DNA of 64,000 nucleotides from Paenibacillus peoriae. GTDB lineage: Bacteria; Bacillota; Bacilli; Paenibacillales; Paenibacillaceae. The position numbers and the translations under genes were made by a program. The stretch is from NCBI RefSeq assembly GCF_022531965.1, contig NZ_CP092831.1:1640001-1704000 (forward strand), read 5' to 3'. Of the stretch, positions 44,201 through 53,801 are shown in pieces. Position 1 is the stretch's first letter. Every line of letters starts with the position of its first letter. The notes beneath the pieces are model-generated. The model was given only the letters and a program-made list of their open reading frames with translations. It had not been told where the DNA came from and searched no databases.

Positions 44201-45241
44201 ATGAGGAAAATTTCTTTTCTGTTTTTAGCATTAACTTTGGTGCTGCTTACTTTCCCTGCAAGTTCTACGTTCGCCGCTGCTGATTTTCCGAATACGTCGA
44301 CGAATGGAATGACTGGTTTTGCCGGACAGGCTAAAAGTGAAAATGGAGCTACTAAGCCTGCCACAACAGGGGGAAAAGGCGGTCAGATTATCTATATCAA
44401 TAATCTAAACGATTTGAAAAACCAGTTAGGGGATTCAACTCCTAAAATTCTGGTCATCGAAAAAAATATTTCTGCCTCCTCTAAAACCGTGGTCAACATT
44501 GGTACTAACAAATCGCTCATTGGTTCTTATGCGCAAAACAAACTGGTTAACATTCATTTGAAAACAACAAATAATTCGGGAAATGTGATCTTTCAAAATT
44601 TAACTTTTGAGCACAGTGCCAACATTAACGGTAACGATGACATCCAACTTTATCTTACTGCGGGCACAAATTATTGGATTGATCATGTTACGTTTGCAGG
44701 TCACAGTTATAATGCAAATGGCTCGGATCTGGACAAACTTTTGTACATAGGCCAATCGGCTGATTATGTAACCATTAGTAACTCCAAATTTGCTAATCAT
44801 AAATATGGTCTCATTTTGGGATATCCTGATGATGGCAATAAAAATTATGATGGCATGCCCCATATCACGATCGCTAATAATTATTTTGAAAACTTACTTG
44901 TACGTGGTCCAGGACTCATGAGATATGGATATTTCCATGTTAAAAATAATTATATTAATAATTTTCAGCTTGCTTATACCATTGCTACGAATGCAAGAAT
45001 CTATTCTGAGTACAACTACTTTGGAAAAGGTAATGAAAAGGGCGGTATTCTTGATGATAAAGGCAATGGCGAGTTTAAAGATGTAGGGAGTTTTCCCACC
45101 ATCAACAATCAAAAATCGCGTGTAACCAACTGGAATCCAAGCAAGAACTATAGCTATCAAGTTCAGACTCCTGAATATACTAAAGAGTTTGTAACGAAAT
45201 ATGCAGGCTCGTCGAATACAACTTTGGTATTTGGAAAATAA
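44201..45241 (+). CDS. Secreted pectate lyase, polysaccharide lyase family 1
   Basis: 346 residues from ATG 44201, behind AAAAAGGATGG; the longer frame from 44162 lacks a site. Residues 1-28 are a signal peptide ([20 protein letters not shown], cleavage probably after STFAA). The mature part is a right-handed beta-helix lyase: [29 protein letters not shown], the metal and fold motif [11 protein letters not shown], the catalytic-Arg region [20 protein letters not shown], and [11 protein letters not shown]. It cleaves homogalacturonan by beta-elimination, with calcium. Typical of plant-associated Paenibacillus. Ends [14 protein letters not shown]. Pectin versus pectate specificity is not decided. 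Confidence 0.88.
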   Translation: MRKISFLFLALTLVLLTFPASSTFAAADFPNTSTNGMTGFAGQAKSENGATKPATTGGKGGQIIYINNLNDLKNQLGDSTPKILVIEKNISASSKTVVNIGTNKSLIGSYAQNKLVNIHLKTTNNSGNVIFQNLTFEHSANINGNDDIQLYLTAGTNYWIDHVTFAGHSYNANGSDLDKLLYIGQSADYVTISNSKFANHKYGLILGYPDDGNKNYDGMPHITIANNYFENLLVRGPGLMRYGYFHVKNNYINNFQLAYTIATNARIYSEYNYFGKGNEKGGILDDKGNGEFKDVGSFPTINNQKSRVTNWNPSKNYSYQVQTPEYTKEFVTKYAGSSNTTLVFGK

Positions 45242-45250
45242 CGAGGGTTA

Positions 45251-45279
45251 TTTGCAAATGTGTTGTGATCTGCTATACT
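45251..45279 (+). promoter_or_regulatory. Promoter of the ABC-F leader transcript
   Basis: TTTGCA at 45251-45256 and TATACT at 45274-45279, spacing 17. Start expected near 45286, 13 bases before the leader peptide. Confidence 0.6.
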
Positions 45280-45298
45280 AACCGCAAGTAATTATCCC

Positions 45299-45334
45299 AT
45301 GAAAAGGAAGGTAACCATACGTCCGATGAAGTAA
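45299..45334 (+). CDS. Leader peptide MKRKVTIRPMK of the ABC-F gene
   Basis: ATG 45299 to TAA 45334 gives 11 residues. It lies between a promoter and a terminator that precedes the ABC-F gene. The residues 2-4, K-R-K, form the +x+ motif at which macrolide-bound ribosomes are known to stall on short leaders such as the MRLR type. The Shine-Dalgarno sequence is poor. Reading it as a regulatory leader is inference. Confidence 0.45.
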   Translation: MKRKVTIRPMK

Positions 45335-45534
45335 GCACACTGATTTTCCCACTTAACTGCACAGTTACTGGCAGGCGGCTGTAAGCTGCAACGGGAGAAG
45401 TGTGTCTGAAAATGAATGTAGGGACGTATGCGTTTATTCCGGAACGGGATTTGGCTTATTCGTTTACGGTGTTATTTTTCATAAGCGTATGTTCTGAAAC
45501 GATTCATAACAGTCATTCTATATTCCTTGTATGC

Positions 45535-45561
45535 AAGCCGCAGCCTTCTGCGGCTTTTTTT
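45535..45561 (+). terminator. Attenuator terminator in front of the ABC-F gene
   Basis: AAGCCGCAG (45535-45543), loop CCTT, CTGCGGCTT (45548-45556) and seven T, ending 45 bases before the coding start. GCGGCT at 45375-45380 could pair with AGCCGC and disrupt the hairpin, giving an antiterminator. Confidence 0.85.
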
Positions 45562-45606
45562 ATTGCTTCCGGGGTCAAAAAACCGGGCTGGGAAAGGATG
45601 ATCGGT

Positions 45607-47457
45607 ATGAGAACGATTTTGCGTATTCGCAATGTAGTAAAGGATTGGAACGGGACATCTTTATTTGAGAATGTGTCGTTGGATGTGATGGAAGGAGAAC
45701 GGCTCGCACTGTTTGGAAGAAATGGAGCAGGTAAAACGACGTTATTGCGAATATTGCTGGGAGATGAAGTGCCAACCTCTGGTCAAGTAGAGCATGATTT
45801 GCCACTGGAAGAGCGGGGCTGGCTGAAGCAGCAGGATACGGTGGATTGGTCTCGAACCGCACTGGAGGCCGCACAGCAGGCCAGCCCTCGGCATTGGCTC
45901 CTCAAGCAAGCGTTGGGACAGCTGGAAGCTGACCTAGCCGATGCTGGGAAGGATATGGAGCATCATCTGGAGCGTTACGGCGAGCTGATGGATGAATACG
46001 AACACCTGCAAGGCTTTGCCTGGGAGTCTGAGGTGGAAAAGGCGCTCACTCGAATGGGAATGCCTGCCCAGACGTGGTCCATTGCTTATGGTGACCTGAG
46101 TGGCGGACAGAAGACGAGAGTGCGGTTAGCCGGACTGATGGTCAGGCAGCCGAAGCTGCTGGTGCTGGATGAGCCGACCAACCATTTGGATGCCGAAAGC
46201 TTGCTTTGGCTGGAGCAGTGGCTGTCCACGTATCCGGGAACGCTGCTGTTTGTATCGCATGACAGAGCCTTTTTGGATCGAGTGGCTACGAGTATAGTTG
46301 AGCTTGCATCAACGGGTATTGGGCGCTATAAAGGCGGCTATAAGGAATATAAAGCGCAAAAGGAGCGGGAACTGCGAGAGCAGGAAGCCAGCTATCGAAA
46401 GCAGGAGCTGGCGAAACAGGCACTGGAGGAAACGATTCGAAATTACAGGGAATGGTTTCACCAGGCACATCGTAGCGCATCCAAAGTCGAAGTGGCTATT
46501 ACACAGAGCTTCTATAAGGCCAAGGCTAAAAAAAATATCTCCCGTTATCATGCGAAAGAAAAAGAACTGGAGCGACTGGAGGCTAACAGGGTAGAACAAC
46601 CACGTGAAGCTCCGTCTTTGCACATGAAATTAAGTGACAGCGGGTTTCAGGCAAAATATTTGCTGCGTGCTGAGCAGGTTGACTTTAGCTACGACGACCG
46701 TATCATTGTGAAAAATCTAAATCTGATCGTTGCACGTGGAGACCGTCTGGCTGTTCGGGGGCCCAATGGAATTGGTAAAACCACACTGCTTCGGTTATTA
46801 ACAGGTCAACTGGAGCCGCAGACAGGAAAAATCACAGCCAACCCACAGTTGAACATCGGATATTTTTCACAGGAGCTGGAGCAGCTCCCAGAGGATCAAA
46901 CGTTGCTGGACAGTCTGCTTGCGCTTCCGACGATGACGCAAACAGAAGCGAGAACAGTGTTGGGCTGCTTTCTTTTTGCGAAAGAGGACGTGTTTAAAAG
47001 GATCGGGACACTTAGTATGGGAGAAAAATGCAGGGTAGCTTTTCTGCGTCTGTACTTTAGTGGAGCCAATCTGCTGGTGCTGGATGAACCGACGAATTAT
47101 TTTGACATTGAAACCCGTGAAATTGTAGAGGATTCTTTGCGTAACTATGATGGAGCACTGGTGCTCGTCTCACATGATCGGGAGCTGGTGAGGAGCACGG
47201 CAACTCGGTTACTCGATATGAAGCCGGGGGGCAGATATGAAATCTATGAGGGGACAGCCGACGAAAAGCAAGAAGATGAACGGAGCCGTCAACGGGAGCC
47301 AGAAGACCAGGAGCGGCGTGAGGAACGTCTTCGATTACAATTGCGTCTTACAGAGTTGATGGGAATGACAGGCACGAATGACGAAAATGAAAAGTTGTTG
47401 AGCGAAATCAGGCGCATTCGTGCAAATCTGGAGCGGTTGGATGATCTCGATATCTAA
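45607..47457 (+). CDS. ABC-F family ATPase, probable ribosomal protection protein
   Basis: 616 residues from ATG 45607, with AAAGGATGA 5 bases upstream. The frame is open back to 45400, but that part contains the attenuator. Two ABC domains without membrane segments: Walker A LFGRNGAGKTT (about 37-45), signature LSGGQKTR (about 164), LLVLDEPTNHLD; then GPNGIGKTT (about 385), LSMGEKCR and LLVLDEPTNYFD. The inter-domain linker (about 255-345) is long, basic and alpha-helical, as in antibiotic-resistance ABC-F proteins (Vml/Msr/Vga type), which displace ribosome-bound drugs. A further charged tail follows the second domain. The attenuator supports an inducible resistance role; the drug class is unknown. 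Confidence 0.88.
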   Translation: MRTILRIRNVVKDWNGTSLFENVSLDVMEGERLALFGRNGAGKTTLLRILLGDEVPTSGQVEHDLPLEERGWLKQQDTVDWSRTALEAAQQASPRHWLLKQALGQLEADLADAGKDMEHHLERYGELMDEYEHLQGFAWESEVEKALTRMGMPAQTWSIAYGDLSGGQKTRVRLAGLMVRQPKLLVLDEPTNHLDAESLLWLEQWLSTYPGTLLFVSHDRAFLDRVATSIVELASTGIGRYKGGYKEYKAQKERELREQEASYRKQELAKQALEETIRNYREWFHQAHRSASKVEVAITQSFYKAKAKKNISRYHAKEKELERLEANRVEQPREAPSLHMKLSDSGFQAKYLLRAEQVDFSYDDRIIVKNLNLIVARGDRLAVRGPNGIGKTTLLRLLTGQLEPQTGKITANPQLNIGYFSQELEQLPEDQTLLDSLLALPTMTQTEARTVLGCFLFAKEDVFKRIGTLSMGEKCRVAFLRLYFSGANLLVLDEPTNYFDIETREIVEDSLRNYDGALVLVSHDRELVRSTATRLLDMKPGGRYEIYEGTADEKQEDERSRQREPEDQERREERLRLQLRLTELMGMTGTNDENEKLLSEIRRIRANLERLDDLDI

Positions 47458-47479
47458 AGGGTTGAAACGTATGCCCTGC

Positions 47480-47508
47480 TTGCCAAAGCGCGGTAGTTTG
47501 CATATAAT
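47480..47508 (+). promoter_or_regulatory. Promoter of pheST
   Basis: TTGCCA at 47480-47485 and a perfect TATAAT at 47503-47508, spacing 17. Confidence 0.82.
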
Positions 47509-47514
47509 AATGAA

Positions 47515-47863
47515 CAATAGTTCGAATTTTTGAAAATGTCTTGATGGAGAAGAGTAGACAGTGTCCGATTGAACAGGGAGGAAGCGTCGTAGGATTGAGA
47601 GCGTTTCTGCAAATACTGGGCTGTTGAAGTTCGCTCCGGAGCAGTTCCTTGAACCTCAGGCGCCATGTGAATGGCGAATGTGCAAGTAGGGGATACCGGT
47701 TCACGACCGTTATAACGTGCAGAGCGAGACGATGATGCATAGCATGAACAATCACCTGTAACTATGTTGCCGTAAGGCAAAACGCCGGGTGAGCTAAGCT
47801 TATTGTCTAACGAGGGTGGTACCACGGTCTTTTCGTCCCTTACCGGGAGGAAAGACCTTTTTT
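47515..47863 (+). promoter_or_regulatory. T-box leader of pheST, phenylalanine type
   Basis: Begins with the stem I sequence TGATGGAGAAGAGTAGACAG, has the specifier TTC (Phe) at 47630-47632 in GTTGAAG-TTC-GCTCCGGAGC, the GGTGGTACCACGG core at 47815-47827 and the terminator GGTCTTT...AAAGACC at 47827-47857 with T-run. Uncharged tRNA-Phe promotes readthrough into pheS. Confidence 0.93.
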
Positions 47864-47908
47864 TGTTGTCTGAAAAGCTGGATATGAAGAAAGGGGACTG
47901 AACAGGCG

Positions 47909-48940
47909 ATGAGCGAAACCATCCAAATGAAGGAACATTTGCTGGCCTTGAAGGAAGAAGCACTGGAAGTATTGGAGAAGGTGGCAACACCTAAGGAGCT
48001 GGCTGATCTACGGGTCAAATACTCGGGAAAAAAGGGCGCATTGACTGAAATTTTGCGCGGTATGGGCAAGCTGAGCGCGGAAGAGCGTCCGGTTGTTGGA
48101 CAGGTAGCCAATGAGGTGCGGGAGGCGATTGAAGAAGTCGTTAACCGTAAGCAAGACGAGTTCACGAAAGCGGAAACGAATGAGCGTCTGCAAGCGGAAA
48201 AGATCGATGTTACGCTACCTGGACGCACACTGCCGCAAGGCGGACTGCACCCACTCAACAAAGTGATTGAGCAAATCGAGGATATTTTTACAGGCATGGG
48301 ATATCGAGTGGCTGAGGGTCCACAGGCTGAGACGGATTATTATAACTTCGAAGCATTGAACCTGCCTAAAAATCACCCCGCACGCGATATGCAGGATTCA
48401 TTTTACCTGACTGAGGATCTGTTGATGCGTACCCATACGTCACCAGTTCAGATTCGCGCGATGGAAGCGATGAAGGGCGAAACACCTATTAAGGTTATCT
48501 GTCCGGGTACGGTTTTCCGACGTGATGATGACGATGCAACACATTCTTTTCAATTCCACCAGATTGAAGGGCTTGTCATTGGAAAAGACATTCGCATGAG
48601 TGATTTGAAAGGAACCTTACTTCAATTTGCACGCGAAATGTTCGGAGAATCGACCGAAATCCGTTTGCGCCCAAGCTTCTTTCCGTTCACAGAGCCGAGT
48701 GCTGAAGTAGACGTAACTTTTGTGAAGAAAAATGGCGAACGCGTGTGGATTGAAATTTTGGGCTGTGGCATGGTCCATCCGAAAGTGCTAGAGATGGGCG
48801 GTTTTGATCCCGAGGTGTACAGCGGCTTTGCATTCGGTATGGGTGTAGAGCGGATTGCTATATTGAAATACGGTATCGATGATATTCGTCATTTTTATAA
48901 CAGTGACCTGTCGTTCCTGAAACAGTTTGCGCGTCAATAA
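47909..48940 (+). CDS. pheS: Phenylalanyl-tRNA synthetase alpha subunit
   Basis: 343 residues from ATG 47909 behind GAAAGGGGACTGAACAGGCG. N-terminal coiled-coil arm (residues 1-85) that contacts tRNA-Phe, then the class II catalytic domain: motif 2 region [48 protein letters not shown] and motif 3 [20 protein letters not shown]. Activates Phe and charges tRNA-Phe in an alpha2beta2 complex with pheT. Confidence 0.98.
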   Translation: MSETIQMKEHLLALKEEALEVLEKVATPKELADLRVKYSGKKGALTEILRGMGKLSAEERPVVGQVANEVREAIEEVVNRKQDEFTKAETNERLQAEKIDVTLPGRTLPQGGLHPLNKVIEQIEDIFTGMGYRVAEGPQAETDYYNFEALNLPKNHPARDMQDSFYLTEDLLMRTHTSPVQIRAMEAMKGETPIKVICPGTVFRRDDDDATHSFQFHQIEGLVIGKDIRMSDLKGTLLQFAREMFGESTEIRLRPSFFPFTEPSAEVDVTFVKKNGERVWIEILGCGMVHPKVLEMGGFDPEVYSGFAFGMGVERIAILKYGIDDIRHFYNSDLSFLKQFARQ

Positions 48941-48968
48941 ACAACTATATCAAGGGAAGTGAACCCAT

Positions 48969-51416
48969 ATGAAAGTATCATTCGAGTGGCTGTCCGAGTA
49001 TGTATCGCTGGATCAGGTAAGCGCGGAGGATCTGGCAGAGAAAATCACCCGTTCGGGCATAGAAATTGATGAGGTCGAGCAGCGCAATCAAGGGATTACT
49101 GGCGTCGTTGTCGGCTATGTTAAAAGCAAGGAAAAGCATCCAGATGCTGATAAGCTGAATGTATGTATTGTCGATGCAGGTCAGGAGGAAGATCTGCAAA
49201 TCGTGTGCGGTGCCAAAAACGTGGATGCAGGTCAAAAGGTTCCTGTTGCAGTTGTAGGTGCAAAGCTGCCGGGAGATTTCCACATTAAAAAGGCCAAGCT
49301 GCGTGGTGTAGTATCCATGGGTATGATCTGCTCGGCCAAAGAACTGGGCATGAATGACAAGCTGCTTCCAAAGGAATTGCAAGAAGGTATTTTGGTGCTG
49401 CCTGAGGATGCTGAAATTGGTATGCCAATTACGAAGCTGCTGGCGCTGGATGATCAGGTGCTGGATTTTGATCTGACACCCAATCGTTCGGATTGCCTGA
49501 GCATGCACGGAGCAGCATATGAAGTGAGTGCGATTCTGGGACGTGATATTTCTCTGGCTGATCCGGCTAAGGATCTGGTGGAAATTAGCGATGCAGCGGC
49601 AGATCATCTGTCTGTGAAGGTAGATACTCCTGAACTGTGTACGCACTACGCGGCCCGTTATATTACAGGTGTAAAAGTGGGGGCTTCCCCATTATGGATT
49701 CAAAACCGTCTGATGGCGGCAGGTGTTCGTCCGATCAACAACATCGTAGATATTACGAACTACGTCATGCTGGAATACGGTCAGCCGTTGCATGCTTTTG
49801 ATGCGGATAAGCTGGAAAATGGAAATATTGAAGTTCGACTCGCTCGTGCAGGCGAAACATTGATTACACTTGATGATCAGGAGCGTAAGCTGGAGCCGCA
49901 TATGCTGCTGATTACAGACGGTGTGAAACCAATAGCATTGGCAGGCGTGATGGGTGGAGCCAACTCCGAGGTTACGGATGCGACGGTCAGCATTGCGCTG
50001 GAATCTGCGAAGTTTGACGGCGGTACAGTTCGCAAAACGTCTCGTCAACTTGGACTGCGTTCAGAAGCAAGTCTGCGTTTTGAAAAAGAGGTTGATCCAG
50101 GCGCTGTTGTGCCTGCTGTGAATCGTGCAGCTGCGCTGATTCAGCGTTATGCAGGAGGCACTGTACACCAGGGCATCGTAGAATCTGCGTCTGCAAAAGC
50201 TGAAAACCGCATTATCAAGCTGTCGCTAGATAAAATAAACCGATATTTGGGAACCGAACTGTCGCTGCTTGAGGTGAAAACGATTTTCGGTAGACTTCAT
50301 TTCGGATGTGGCGACGCAGAGCAAGGGGTACTGGAAGTTCAAGTTCCTACACGCCGTGGAGATATCACCATTGACGTGGACTTAATCGAAGAGGTTGCTC
50401 GTCTGTATGGTTACGACAATATCCCGACCACGCCGATTGAAGGTCCTACAACTCCGGGAGCTTTGACAGCATCACAATCATTGCGCCGCTCCCTGCGCAG
50501 ATTGCTGGCTCATGGTGGCTGGCAGGAGACGATCAGCTACTCTTTTGTACATCCGCAAAGTACGGGGTTATTTAATGCCCTGACAGAAGGCAGCCATCCG
50601 GTACGTTTGGCTATGCCTATGAGCGAAGACCGTAGTGTTTTGCGTACGAGTATCATTCCGCAGATGCTGGATACAGCGGTGTATAACATGAACCGGAAGC
50701 AAGACAATCTGGCGATTTTCGAGATGGGAACAGTATTTTATACAGAGGAACAAACATTAACCCGCCAGCCGCAGGAAATTCAAGTGCTGAGTCTGTTGTT
50801 GACTGGGGTACGCCGTGAAAAACAATGGAATATTGGTGCTGAAAAGGTTGATTTCTTTGATATTAAAGGCGCGCTTGAAACGGTGTTTGACTATTTCGGA
50901 TTGAGTGCCAGCATTCGTTATGTCGCTGACCAACCGCAAAGCTACCACCCGGGCCGTTCCGCTTCGGTATGGCTGGATGTGAATGGAAGCTCTCAACGGA
51001 TCGGTACCCTTGGGCAGATTCATCCGGAGCTCCAACAATCTTATGGGCTGAACGATACGTATGTTGCAGAAATTGCGTTGCAACAGGTCATTGAACACGC
51101 AAACTCTCATATTCAGTTCAGAGAGCTGGCTCGCTTCCCATCCGTGGAACGTGACATTGCCCTCGTGGTCAATAAAGACGTTGAGGCAGGCGAACTGCTT
51201 CGTGTTATTCACGCTGCAGGCGGAGAGCTGTTGCAGGATGCACGAGTGTTTGATGTATTTACAGGCAGTAAGCTTGGTGAAGATAAGAAGAGCGTAGCTA
51301 TCTCTCTGACCTATCGTCACTGGGAACATACGTTGACGGATGAAGAGATCAATGCGGCGCATACTCCTGTCGTTACGTCTCTGGAACAAACTTTTGGAGC
51401 GGAATTGAGAAAGTAG
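48969..51416 (+). CDS. pheT: Phenylalanyl-tRNA synthetase beta subunit
   Basis: 815 residues from ATG 48969 behind CAAGGGAAGTGAACCC. Domains in order: tRNA-binding OB fold (about 40-150, VVGYVKSKEKHPDADKLNVC), B3/B4 editing domain (about 215-390, RPINNIVDITNYVMLEYGQP), B5 domain, catalytic-like core and the C-terminal FDX-ACB domain (about 722-815, ARFPSVERDIALVVNKDVEA). Full length for the Bacillus type. A terminator follows. Confidence 0.98.
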   Translation: MKVSFEWLSEYVSLDQVSAEDLAEKITRSGIEIDEVEQRNQGITGVVVGYVKSKEKHPDADKLNVCIVDAGQEEDLQIVCGAKNVDAGQKVPVAVVGAKLPGDFHIKKAKLRGVVSMGMICSAKELGMNDKLLPKELQEGILVLPEDAEIGMPITKLLALDDQVLDFDLTPNRSDCLSMHGAAYEVSAILGRDISLADPAKDLVEISDAAADHLSVKVDTPELCTHYAARYITGVKVGASPLWIQNRLMAAGVRPINNIVDITNYVMLEYGQPLHAFDADKLENGNIEVRLARAGETLITLDDQERKLEPHMLLITDGVKPIALAGVMGGANSEVTDATVSIALESAKFDGGTVRKTSRQLGLRSEASLRFEKEVDPGAVVPAVNRAAALIQRYAGGTVHQGIVESASAKAENRIIKLSLDKINRYLGTELSLLEVKTIFGRLHFGCGDAEQGVLEVQVPTRRGDITIDVDLIEEVARLYGYDNIPTTPIEGPTTPGALTASQSLRRSLRRLLAHGGWQETISYSFVHPQSTGLFNALTEGSHPVRLAMPMSEDRSVLRTSIIPQMLDTAVYNMNRKQDNLAIFEMGTVFYTEEQTLTRQPQEIQVLSLLLTGVRREKQWNIGAEKVDFFDIKGALETVFDYFGLSASIRYVADQPQSYHPGRSASVWLDVNGSSQRIGTLGQIHPELQQSYGLNDTYVAEIALQQVIEHANSHIQFRELARFPSVERDIALVVNKDVEAGELLRVIHAAGGELLQDARVFDVFTGSKLGEDKKSVAISLTYRHWEHTLTDEEINAAHTPVVTSLEQTFGAELRK

Positions 51417-51430
51417 CAGGAAATGCGGGA

Positions 51431-51474
51431 AGCCGTATCGAATCTTAGTGACAGAGGTTCGATACGGCTTTTTG
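51431..51474 (+). terminator. Intrinsic terminator of pheST
   Basis: AGCCGTATCGAA (51431-51442) and TTCGATACGGCT (51458-51469), a perfect 12-bp stem, then TTTTT. Confidence 0.93.
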
Positions 51475-51625
51475 GCCTATCATCATAGAAGCTCTCTTAC
51501 TCTGATAATTACCCGCTGCGGGGAAGCCGGACTAATAAGGTTGAACGCTTCACGGAAGGCGGGTTACCATAGTACCGGACACACCTTAGAATCAACATAC
51601 AGTAGTATTGAAGGAGGGCATAATT

Positions 51626-53650
51626 GTGACTACACCAGATCGTACTCGCGTCACTGTAGAGATCTACGGTACTTCTTATAAACTCGTCGGCAGCAATACC
51701 GATTATATGAAGCAGGTTGCCAATTACGTGGATGAGCGTATGCACAGCATTTCTCAAGCTCATTCGCGTCTGGATATGCCCCGAATTGCCGTGCTGGCTG
51801 CGGTTCATATGGCAGAAGAAGCTGTACAAATCCAGGAAATTCAGAGTCATATGAACCGCTTAGCAGCGGAACGAGCAGAGCTCCGGGGAGATCTGGCGCA
51901 ACTCCAGACAGCTCTAGGGGAACAACAGCAGAAAAATACAGATATGCATCAATCTCTTATTCAACTGAAGGAAGAAAAGGAAGCAACGCAGAAGAAGCTG
52001 ATGGAAACCGAATCTGTATCAGCCAAGGAGATCGCCCAATTGAGGGCAAAGCTGGAACAGCAGGAGAAAAAAGCGGCTGAACTTGAAAATGGACAAAAAC
52101 AAGCTAAACGTGAATTGGAGGAGTCCCGTCAAGAAGCTTCTCGCAAGCTGAAAGAGCAGCAGGAGGCGGCCAATGCGCGTATCCGGCAGATAGAAGAGCA
52201 GATGAAGAAGGAAGTATTTGAAGCGGCTAAACAGACTGAAGCCAAGCTGTCAGCTGCAGAGAAGACTCATCAGGAGCAAAAGCGCACAGAACTGGACAAG
52301 CTGCGATCTGCTTTGCAGCAAGAGCATAGCAAGAAGGTAAGCGAATGGCAAACTAAGTGCTCCGGACTGAATGAGCAGCTGGAGCAGGAACGTAAACAGG
52401 CTGAATTGGCGTTGAATGAAGAAAAGCTCCAGCATCAAGAAGCACAGAAACGAGCTGATGAAGCTGCACTGGAGCAGGAGATTCGGGTCGAGGAGCTTCA
52501 GGAACAATTAGAACAAGTACAGGCAGGCAGTACAGAGCTTTCTTCTCGTCTGGGAGAGGCTCAAGAGCAAGCAAGAGTACTGAAGGAACAACAGTCCGAG
52601 CTGGAGTCTGTGCTGGAAACACAGCGACAGGCTGCGATAGAGCGAGAGCAGGCAGATACGCTTGCACGTGAAGAATTGCAAAGTCGATATGATCAATTAG
52701 AAGCTGAAGCCAAGGCTAAGCAGCAGCAGACGGCTAAGCTGGAGGAAGAACAGCGGCGGATGCAGAAGCTGTTGGAGCAAGCTCACGTATCTTCTCGCAA
52801 GCTGCAAAGTGAGCTGGCTACGCTAGCTGAAAGCGAGAAGTCATGGAAGAAGCTTGCAGAAGAACGCCAGGTGGCAGTTGATGAGCTGGAGCTCTCCTTG
52901 CTGGAAGCACGTGAACAGAAGGAAGAAATACAAGAGCAATTACAGCACGCAGCGGCTGAGCTCGAAGCTATTAATGATAAATTTGCTTCACAACAGCAAC
53001 GGCTAGTTCAACTCGAAGCGAGAATCAAGGAGCTTTCACCTGAGCTGATTCGCGTTCAGGATGAGCTTGAGAAAGCCAAAGTCCGAGAGCAAGAGGGAAC
53101 TAAGGCGTATCAATCGCTTCAGGAGCAATATGGAAGCATGAAGAGCCGAGCTGGACAGCTGGAGCAAAATATCAAGCAGCTCCAGCAGGAAAATCGAGAA
53201 CGGCGGAGTGAACTGGAACGTGCTGAGGAAGAATCCCTGGAATGGCAGCTTAAATACGATCAGTTGAAGGCTGAAGCGGAACGTTTGGAAGCTGAAGATG
53301 CTGCCCGTAAGGAAGAATTTGCTTCTTGGGAGCGGGAAATAGCGGTAACGGTTCAACAAAAGGAACAGCTTCAGGAGGAAATTCGTTTGGCTGTTGAAAC
53401 TGCCAAAACGGCGAAGGCTGAACAGCAGTCCATAGAGCAGGAACGGATGGCCTTGCAGTCTGAATTGGACGAAGTGGGTCAAAAATATGAAATGGCAGCG
53501 CATCAGCTTCGTCTGTTGCAAGTACAACAGGACGTAGATCGGGAAAATTCGGAGAAGATTTCTACGGAATTACGTCAATTACAGGAAGAATACACCAAGC
53601 TTCAAACTGAGTATAATGAATGGATTGAACTTATCGAACAGGATCAGTAG
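51626..53650 (+). CDS. zapA: ZapA-domain protein with a very long coiled coil
   Basis: 674 residues from GTG 51626, with AAGGAGGG 7 bases upstream. Residues 1-80 match ZapA, the FtsZ-ring stabiliser: RVTVEIYGTSYKLVGSNTDY, MKQVANYVDERMHSISQAHS and PRIAVLAAVHMAEEAVQIQE. From about residue 85 to the end it is an almost unbroken heptad coiled coil rich in Glu, Gln, Lys and Ala (about 590 residues, with no Pro-rich break apart from one ELSPELIRVQDEL). ZapA proteins are normally 80-140 residues. There is no membrane segment or other domain. Located after pheST, the same place as zapA in Bacillus, so the orthology is likely; the long extension is the odd part. Confidence 0.88.
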   Translation: MTTPDRTRVTVEIYGTSYKLVGSNTDYMKQVANYVDERMHSISQAHSRLDMPRIAVLAAVHMAEEAVQIQEIQSHMNRLAAERAELRGDLAQLQTALGEQQQKNTDMHQSLIQLKEEKEATQKKLMETESVSAKEIAQLRAKLEQQEKKAAELENGQKQAKRELEESRQEASRKLKEQQEAANARIRQIEEQMKKEVFEAAKQTEAKLSAAEKTHQEQKRTELDKLRSALQQEHSKKVSEWQTKCSGLNEQLEQERKQAELALNEEKLQHQEAQKRADEAALEQEIRVEELQEQLEQVQAGSTELSSRLGEAQEQARVLKEQQSELESVLETQRQAAIEREQADTLAREELQSRYDQLEAEAKAKQQQTAKLEEEQRRMQKLLEQAHVSSRKLQSELATLAESEKSWKKLAEERQVAVDELELSLLEAREQKEEIQEQLQHAAAELEAINDKFASQQQRLVQLEARIKELSPELIRVQDELEKAKVREQEGTKAYQSLQEQYGSMKSRAGQLEQNIKQLQQENRERRSELERAEEESLEWQLKYDQLKAEAERLEAEDAARKEEFASWEREIAVTVQQKEQLQEEIRLAVETAKTAKAEQQSIEQERMALQSELDEVGQKYEMAAHQLRLLQVQQDVDRENSEKISTELRQLQEEYTKLQTEYNEWIELIEQDQ

Positions 53651-53671
53651 ATACGGATTATACATGTAAGG

Positions 53672-53712
53672 CAATCCCCGGCTGCTCATTGCCGGGGATT
53701 GTTTGTTTATTG
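53672..53712 (+). terminator. Intrinsic terminator of the zapA-like gene
   Basis: CAATCCCCGGC (53672-53682) and GCCGGGGATTG (53691-53701), 11 bp, followed by TTTGTTTATT. Confidence 0.88.
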
Positions 53713-53736
53713 TATCCACTCAGAGGTGTAAATGAC

Positions 53737-53781
53737 AAAAAGCTGTCCTTTGGCAGATGAATTCTGCTTCGGGACAGCTTT
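53737..53781 (-). terminator. Terminator of the YvlD-like gene (minus strand)
   Basis: Read on the minus strand, AAGCTGTCC and GGACAGCTT form a 9-bp stem with a 23-base loop, followed by TTTTTGTCATTT. Confidence 0.78.
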
Positions 53782-53801
53782 GCCAGAAGCGATTACTGAA
53801 A

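Noticed and set aside
49692..51389. Several minus-strand frames inside pheT (up to 210 residues)
   Set aside because: All lie antisense within a full-length, motif-complete pheT.
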